DNA of 8,254 bases from Candidatus Aenigmatarchaeota archaeon (GTDB lineage Archaea; Aenigmatarchaeota; Aenigmatarchaeia; GW2011-AR5; WALA01): positions 1-8,254 of the forward strand of contig WALQ01000062.1 in assembly GCA_015522745.1 (NCBI GenBank). Direction: 5' to 3'. Under the pieces are notes generated by a model. It was not told the DNA's origin. It made no database searches and worked only from the letters and a program-made list of their open reading frames with translations. Within the stretch, counting starts at the first letter, position 1. Each line of letters opens with the position of its first letter. A program made the translations under genes and the position numbers. This document shows positions 6,613 to 8,254 of this stretch, piece after piece.

Positions 6613-6949
6613 GATCTTACAGTCATATATAGGAAAAAGAAGTTTCAAAATACTTGATATGCGCGGGCTGCGCTCAGTAGTTGGACTGATGTTCAATGAT
6701 ATGAAAAAAATAGACGGCGCTCTGATATCCGGAAACAGTATATGGATGCCGTTTGTAAAGCGTGAGCTCACGCTAATATTCCTGGACTCGAGCATGGTCG
6801 TCCGAAAGGTTAAACGCGCGGTTCCGATGACCGCGAACATAAAGACGTGGAAAATCTACTCATGTAAAAGTGCAAAATATTGCCTCGAGATAAAACAAAA
6901 AATTCAACCGAAGGTCGGAACGAAAATAAAATTAAAGAAAGCGTTTTAA
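6590..6949 (+). CDS. DUF192 family protein
   Basis: The 119-residue product matches the DUF192 pattern: a degenerate RGLMF-type box (RSVVGLMF, 28-35), the core IWMPFVKRELTLIFLD (51-66, like the usual WMKNTLIPLDIIFID), a proline motif RAVPMT (76-81) and the closing TWKIYSCKSAKYCLEI (86-101). DUF192 proteins are small beta-rich domains with no firmly established role. Many are secreted, but this one has no signal peptide and so is probably cytoplasmic. The start at 6590 is preferred over ATG 6578 because GGTGA at 6580-6584 sits 5 bases upstream of it; 6578 has no such site. The gene overlaps dut by 23 bases. The last 15 bases before and into the stop codon (6934-6948) have an exact inverted copy at 7120-7134, so the gene's end has been drawn into the downstream hairpin island. 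The Lys-rich tail (KIKLKKAF) may reflect this. Confidence 0.8.
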   Translation: MVKIFSNKILQSYIGKRSFKILDMRGLRSVVGLMFNDMKKIDGALISGNSIWMPFVKRELTLIFLDSSMVVRKVKRAVPMTANIKTWKIYSCKSAKYCLEIKQKIQPKVGTKIKLKKAF

Positions 6950-6952
6950 AAA

Positions 6953-6979
6953 AAGGGTTTTATCCTAAAACTTTTATTG
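6953..6979 (+). terminator. Hairpin after DUF192
   Basis: A 10-pair stem with two G-U pairs (6953-6962/6966-6975, 3-base loop) starts 3 bases after the DUF192 stop codon, and its 3' arm ends in a T-run. It is the first candidate termination site for the dut-DUF192 transcript. Confidence 0.45.
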
Positions 6980-6996
6980 GGTCTTTCTGATAAAGA

Positions 6997-7028
6997 TCTT
7001 TCTCGGGAGAAAGAGCTTTTTTCTTTTC
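6997..7028 (+). terminator. Stem-loop with strong T-tract
   Basis: The stem TCTTTCTC/GAGAAAGA (6997-7004/7007-7014) is followed by GC, six Ts, a C and four more Ts (7017-7027). This is the best + strand terminator in the island for the dut-DUF192 unit. Confidence 0.55.
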
Positions 7029-7030
7029 CG

Positions 7031-7057
7031 AAAAACTTCTTTAGAAAAGAAGTTTTA
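7031..7057. terminator. Symmetrical 11-bp hairpin, likely bidirectional terminator
   Basis: AAAACTTCTTT (7032-7042) pairs perfectly with AAAGAAGTTTT (7046-7056) across a 3-base loop. A-rich sequence on the left and T-rich on the right give a T-run after the stem on either strand, so it could stop transcription from DUF192 as well as from the tRNA side. Confidence 0.5.
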
Positions 7058-7209
7058 TCAAGAAAGAAGCCCTCTTAAAAAGAGCGCTTCAGCAGAGAAA
7101 CTGAAAAAGTTCTTTACGATAAAACGCTTTCTTTCAAGAAAGGGTTTTCCTAAAGACCCATTTTAGCTCTTTCCGCTAGAGCGCTTTCTCTCTGAGAAAG
7201 GGCTCTTAT

Positions 7210-7281
7210 GGGTCCGGGCGGATTCGAACCGCCGACCTCCGCCACGTCAAGGCGACGTCATAGCCACTAGACCACGGACCC
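7210..7281 (-). tRNA. tRNA-Val (GAC)
   Basis: The 72-base gene folds as a full cloverleaf on the minus strand. The acceptor is GGGTCCG/CGGACCC, the D-arm GTC...GAC, and the anticodon stem TCGCC/GGCGG around loop TTGACGT with anticodon GAC. A 5-base variable loop and the T-arm GGCGG-TTCGAAT-CCGCC follow. The base after the acceptor is A, and no CCA is encoded, as usual in archaea. There is no intron. It lies downstream of tRNA-Gly with 48 bases between, and directly beside the hairpin island on its 3' side. Confidence 0.95.
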
Positions 7282-7311
7282 GAGCTCCGTTATCATAATT
7301 CCTCTGAAATG

Positions 7312-7319
7312 TTTTTAAA
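7312..7319 (-). promoter_or_regulatory. TATA-like box for tRNA-Val
   Basis: On the minus strand TTTAAAAA lies about 34 bases upstream of the tRNA-Val 5' end, in the 48-base gap after tRNA-Gly. It could give tRNA-Val its own start, although read-through from tRNA-Gly is also possible. Confidence 0.4.
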
Positions 7320-7329
7320 CGTTGACGAT

Positions 7330-7402
7330 GCGCCAGCCGGGATTTGAACCCGGGTCACAGCCTTGGCAAGGCTGTGTCCTAACCAGGCTAGACTACTGGC
7401 GC
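7330..7402 (-). tRNA. tRNA-Gly (GCC)
   Basis: The 73-base minus-strand gene has acceptor GCGCCAG/CTGGCGC, a D-arm GTC...GAC with a 12-base loop, and anticodon stem CAGCC/GGCTG around TTGCCAA (anticodon GCC). A 4-base variable loop and the T-arm CCGGG-TTCAAAT-CCCGG complete it. The discriminator is A and CCA is not encoded. Its first ten bases overlap the end of the MscS-like reading frame. Nucleotides 8-10 (TAG) are that gene's stop codon, so maturation of the tRNA from a shared transcript would cut the mRNA just before the stop. Confidence 0.95.
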
Positions 7403-8055
7403 TTAGTGTGCTTTCGTACTTTCTTTTTTGATTTTTGATATTTATATTTCTTTGCAGCTTCCAAAAAGACATCTTTGAATCCGAGACCGAATGCAATTGC
7501 AAAGCCAAGGCCTATTGACCCGAGTGTAATGAGAAGTATGGAATTTATGAGACCTGTTGGTATACCAACCATATCCAAAGAAATTGCAAAGGCTATATAA
7601 ATTATGAAAAAGAAGACAATCTTTGATATGGTTTTAGAATAAAACGTTTTCGTGTACTCAATCTGATCGCGAACATATTCTCCGATTAAAAGACCAACGA
7701 GAAATACCAATGAAGCTCCGACGATTTTCGGTATGAAATTGTTTATTTCCATTATCCAATCAGAGAGCGTTTCCACACCAAGAACATCTTTCGAAAATGC
7801 TGCTGACAAGAATGCTAGGTATATCCACCAACGTATGAAAGTGGCTGTTATACCGCTGAAATTTATAGTGAAGTAATCAGTTGAAAGATAATCATCAATC
7901 TTTATCTTTTTAAGGAATATATAAGTTATTTTACCTGCTATTTTGCCAATTATTATGCCAAAAAATATGATTATTAATGAATTTACCAACCTCGGCAAAA
8001 AAGATATTGTATAATCTTTCCAGCTAATAAACATCGGTATGAGCTCTCCGGCCAT
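7393..8055 (-). CDS. Small MscS-related membrane protein (conserved TM-helix domain), no beta domain
   Basis: The 220-residue protein has about five membrane helices and resembles the membrane part of MscS-type mechanosensitive channels, especially the conserved TM-helix repeat family. FLPRLVNSLIIIFFGIIIGK (19-38) is echoed by FIPKIVGASLVFLVGLLIGE (107-126), an internal duplication. A last Gly/Ala-rich helix LGSIGLGFAIAFGLGFKDVF (178-197) resembles the MscS pore helix. The cytoplasmic beta domain of true MscS is absent; a Lys-rich tail (202-220) takes its place. The role is inferred as a small channel or membrane scaffold; ion conduction is not shown. The start at 8055 is chosen for its GGTGA site (GGTGATTTTATG). 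An in-frame extension to 8133 would run into the tRNA-Ser gene. The stop TAG lies inside tRNA-Gly, and the tail codons contain a TATA-like box. Confidence 0.8.
   Translation of the reverse strand: MAGELIPMFISWKDYTISFLPRLVNSLIIIFFGIIIGKIAGKITYIFLKKIKIDDYLSTDYFTINFSGITATFIRWWIYLAFLSAAFSKDVLGVETLSDWIMEINNFIPKIVGASLVFLVGLLIGEYVRDQIEYTKTFYSKTISKIVFFFIIYIAFAISLDMVGIPTGLINSILLITLGSIGLGFAIAFGLGFKDVFLEAAKKYKYQKSKKKVRKHTKRQ
7437..7449 (-). promoter_or_regulatory. TATA-like box for tRNA-Gly inside the MscS-like gene
   Basis: AAATATAAATATC on the minus strand is centred about 41 bases upstream of the tRNA-Gly 5' end. It falls within codons 203-207 (KYKYQ) of the MscS-like gene. It is the best TATA match upstream of tRNA-Gly. 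Confidence 0.45.
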
Positions 8056-8082
8056 AAAATCACCAAATATCTTTCTTCCCAA

Positions 8083-8093
8083 CAAATTTAAAT
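8083..8093 (-). promoter_or_regulatory. TATA-like box for the MscS-like gene
   Basis: On the minus strand CATTTAAATTTG includes a TTTAAATTT box about 33 bases before the ATG at 8055, in the 45-base gap after tRNA-Ser. This predicts a short leader that carries the GGTGA ribosome site at about 8064-8060. Confidence 0.45.
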
Positions 8094-8100
8094 GTTGGAC

Positions 8101-8252
8101 GCCGGGGAAGGGATTCGAACCCTTGCGGGGCAAAGCCCCACCGGTTATCTTTCTCGGAATCGTGAACTCCTCATGTCCGCCGAATCAGAGTCAAGCCATT
8201 TCCTCATCGAAACTCAAGACCGGCCCGTTAGACCTAGCTTCGGTACCCCGGC
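8101..8252 (-). tRNA. tRNA-Ser (UGA) with a 66-base intron
   Basis: Exon 1 is 8252-8213 and exon 2 is 8146-8101. The acceptor is GCCGGGG/CCCCGGC, the D-stem CCG/CGG, and the anticodon stem CCGGT/ACCGG with spliced loop CTTGAGA (anticodon TGA). The variable arm is long (GGGGC-TTT-GCCCC), the T-arm is AAGGG-TTCGAAT-CCCTT, and the discriminator is G; the long arm and G73 both fit serine. No CCA is encoded. Without removal of the intron at 37/38 the anticodon loop cannot close. The promoter lies beyond the window edge. Confidence 0.92.
8147..8212 (-). ncRNA. tRNA-Ser intron with possible C/D-box guide RNA
   Basis: The splice sites sit in a bulge-helix-bulge: outer helix CCGGT/ACCGG, 3-base bulges AG|T and AT|A, central helix CTTG/AAAG (three pairs plus G-A) and inner helix TTCG/CGAG. 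Within the intron are a C-like box TCGATGA (8210-8204), a perfect D' CTGA (8188-8185), a C'-like ATGAGGA (8174-8168) and a D-like CCGA (8157-8154). TTTC (8212-8209) can pair with GAAA (8153-8150) next to tandem G-A pairs between C and D, as in a kink-turn. The guide spacers would be 15 and 10 bases. The intron itself is secure; the guide function is a proposal, since two boxes are imperfect and no target was found. Confidence 0.45.
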
Positions 8253-8254
8253 AT

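Larger units (their letters stand above)
6950..7209. repeat. Hairpin-dense noncoding island of short inverted repeats
   Basis: No gene is visible here. At least nine stem-loops lie nearly end to end: 6953-6962/6966-6975, 6982-6986/6992-6996, 6997-7004/7007-7014, 7032-7042/7046-7056, 7072-7076/7080-7084, 7088-7092/7101-7105, 7127-7133/7136-7142, 7166-7170/7178-7182 and 7184-7190/7194-7200. Several stems reuse the words CTTTCTC/GAGAAAG or a close variant. Longer-range inverted pairs also occur (6934-6948/7120-7134, 15 bases exact; 6978-6986/7152-7160, 9 bases). A direct near-repeat AAGGGTTTT..CCTAAA is seen at 6953 and 7141. The island lies between rightward dut/DUF192 and the leftward tRNAs, so part of it surely serves as a terminator. 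Its length and repetition exceed that need. A repeat family, a structured RNA or degenerate duplicated terminators are all possible. Confidence 0.7.

Noticed and set aside
6934..7209. CRISPR array
   Set aside because: Repeats are short, inverted, unequal in length and irregularly spaced, with no constant spacer size.
7293..7508. 71-residue minus-strand frame spanning tRNA-Gly
   Set aside because: It runs across the tRNA and the end of the MscS-like gene in another frame; it is a chance opening.
8056..8133. N-terminal extension of the MscS-like protein
   Set aside because: It would read through the promoter and the 3' half of tRNA-Ser; the GGTGA site and membrane topology favour 8055.
8101..8252. 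tRNA-Leu(GAG) reading of the intron-containing tRNA
   Set aside because: That register breaks the five-pair anticodon stem CCGGT/ACCGG; the loop CTTGAGA, long variable arm and G discriminator fit serine with anticodon UGA.

Overview
The window reads as archaeal chromosome, moderately AT-rich and very tightly packed. The archaeal signs are a DUF63 membrane protein, an archaeal-type dUTPase, a tRNA-Ser gene with an intron at the canonical 37/38 site inside a bulge-helix-bulge fold, tRNA genes with no encoded CCA, TATA-like boxes about 25 bases upstream of first-gene starts (leaderless transcription), and GGAGGT/GGTGA ribosome sites for internal genes. Small size, heavy overlap and many surface proteins of unknown function suggest a DPANN-type or similar little-studied lineage. 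That placement is inference; the window holds no rRNA or other phylogenetic marker.

Left part (7-6080): an envelope gene cluster. A small two-pass membrane protein with a long Lys/Glu-rich head (7-465) overlaps a 711-residue membrane-anchored protein (458-2593). The latter carries two Ig-like ectodomains, a poly-Gly linker, two Cys-rich segments and an M23 (LytM-type) peptidase domain with its zinc ligands intact. A DUF63 integral membrane protein (3354-2596, minus) converges on it with a 2-base gap. From a 31-bp divergent promoter, three lipoprotein genes run rightward as an operon (3386-4402, 4389-5162, 5169-6080). By eye the three lipoproteins and the peptidase ectodomain share one two-domain module with a conserved Cys pair, so they look like one family dispersed over a shared surface apparatus. 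This is the most novel feature of the window.

Middle (6079-7209): after a hairpin/T-rich terminator come a dUTPase gene (6121-6612) and an overlapping DUF192 gene (6590-6949). About 250 bases follow with no gene but nearly back-to-back hairpins built from a few repeated words (CTTTCTC/GAGAAAG and GAAGTTTT-like). This island separates rightward genes from leftward tRNA genes and contains likely terminators in both directions.

Right part (7210-8252, all minus): tRNA-Ser(UGA) with a 66-base intron, then a small MscS-related membrane protein, tRNA-Gly(GCC) and tRNA-Val(GAC). The channel-like gene ends inside tRNA-Gly: the tRNA's nucleotides 8-10 are its stop codon, and the apparent TATA box of the tRNA lies in its last codons. 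The tRNA-Ser intron has C, D', C' and D-like boxes and a possible kink-turn, so it may double as a C/D-box guide RNA.
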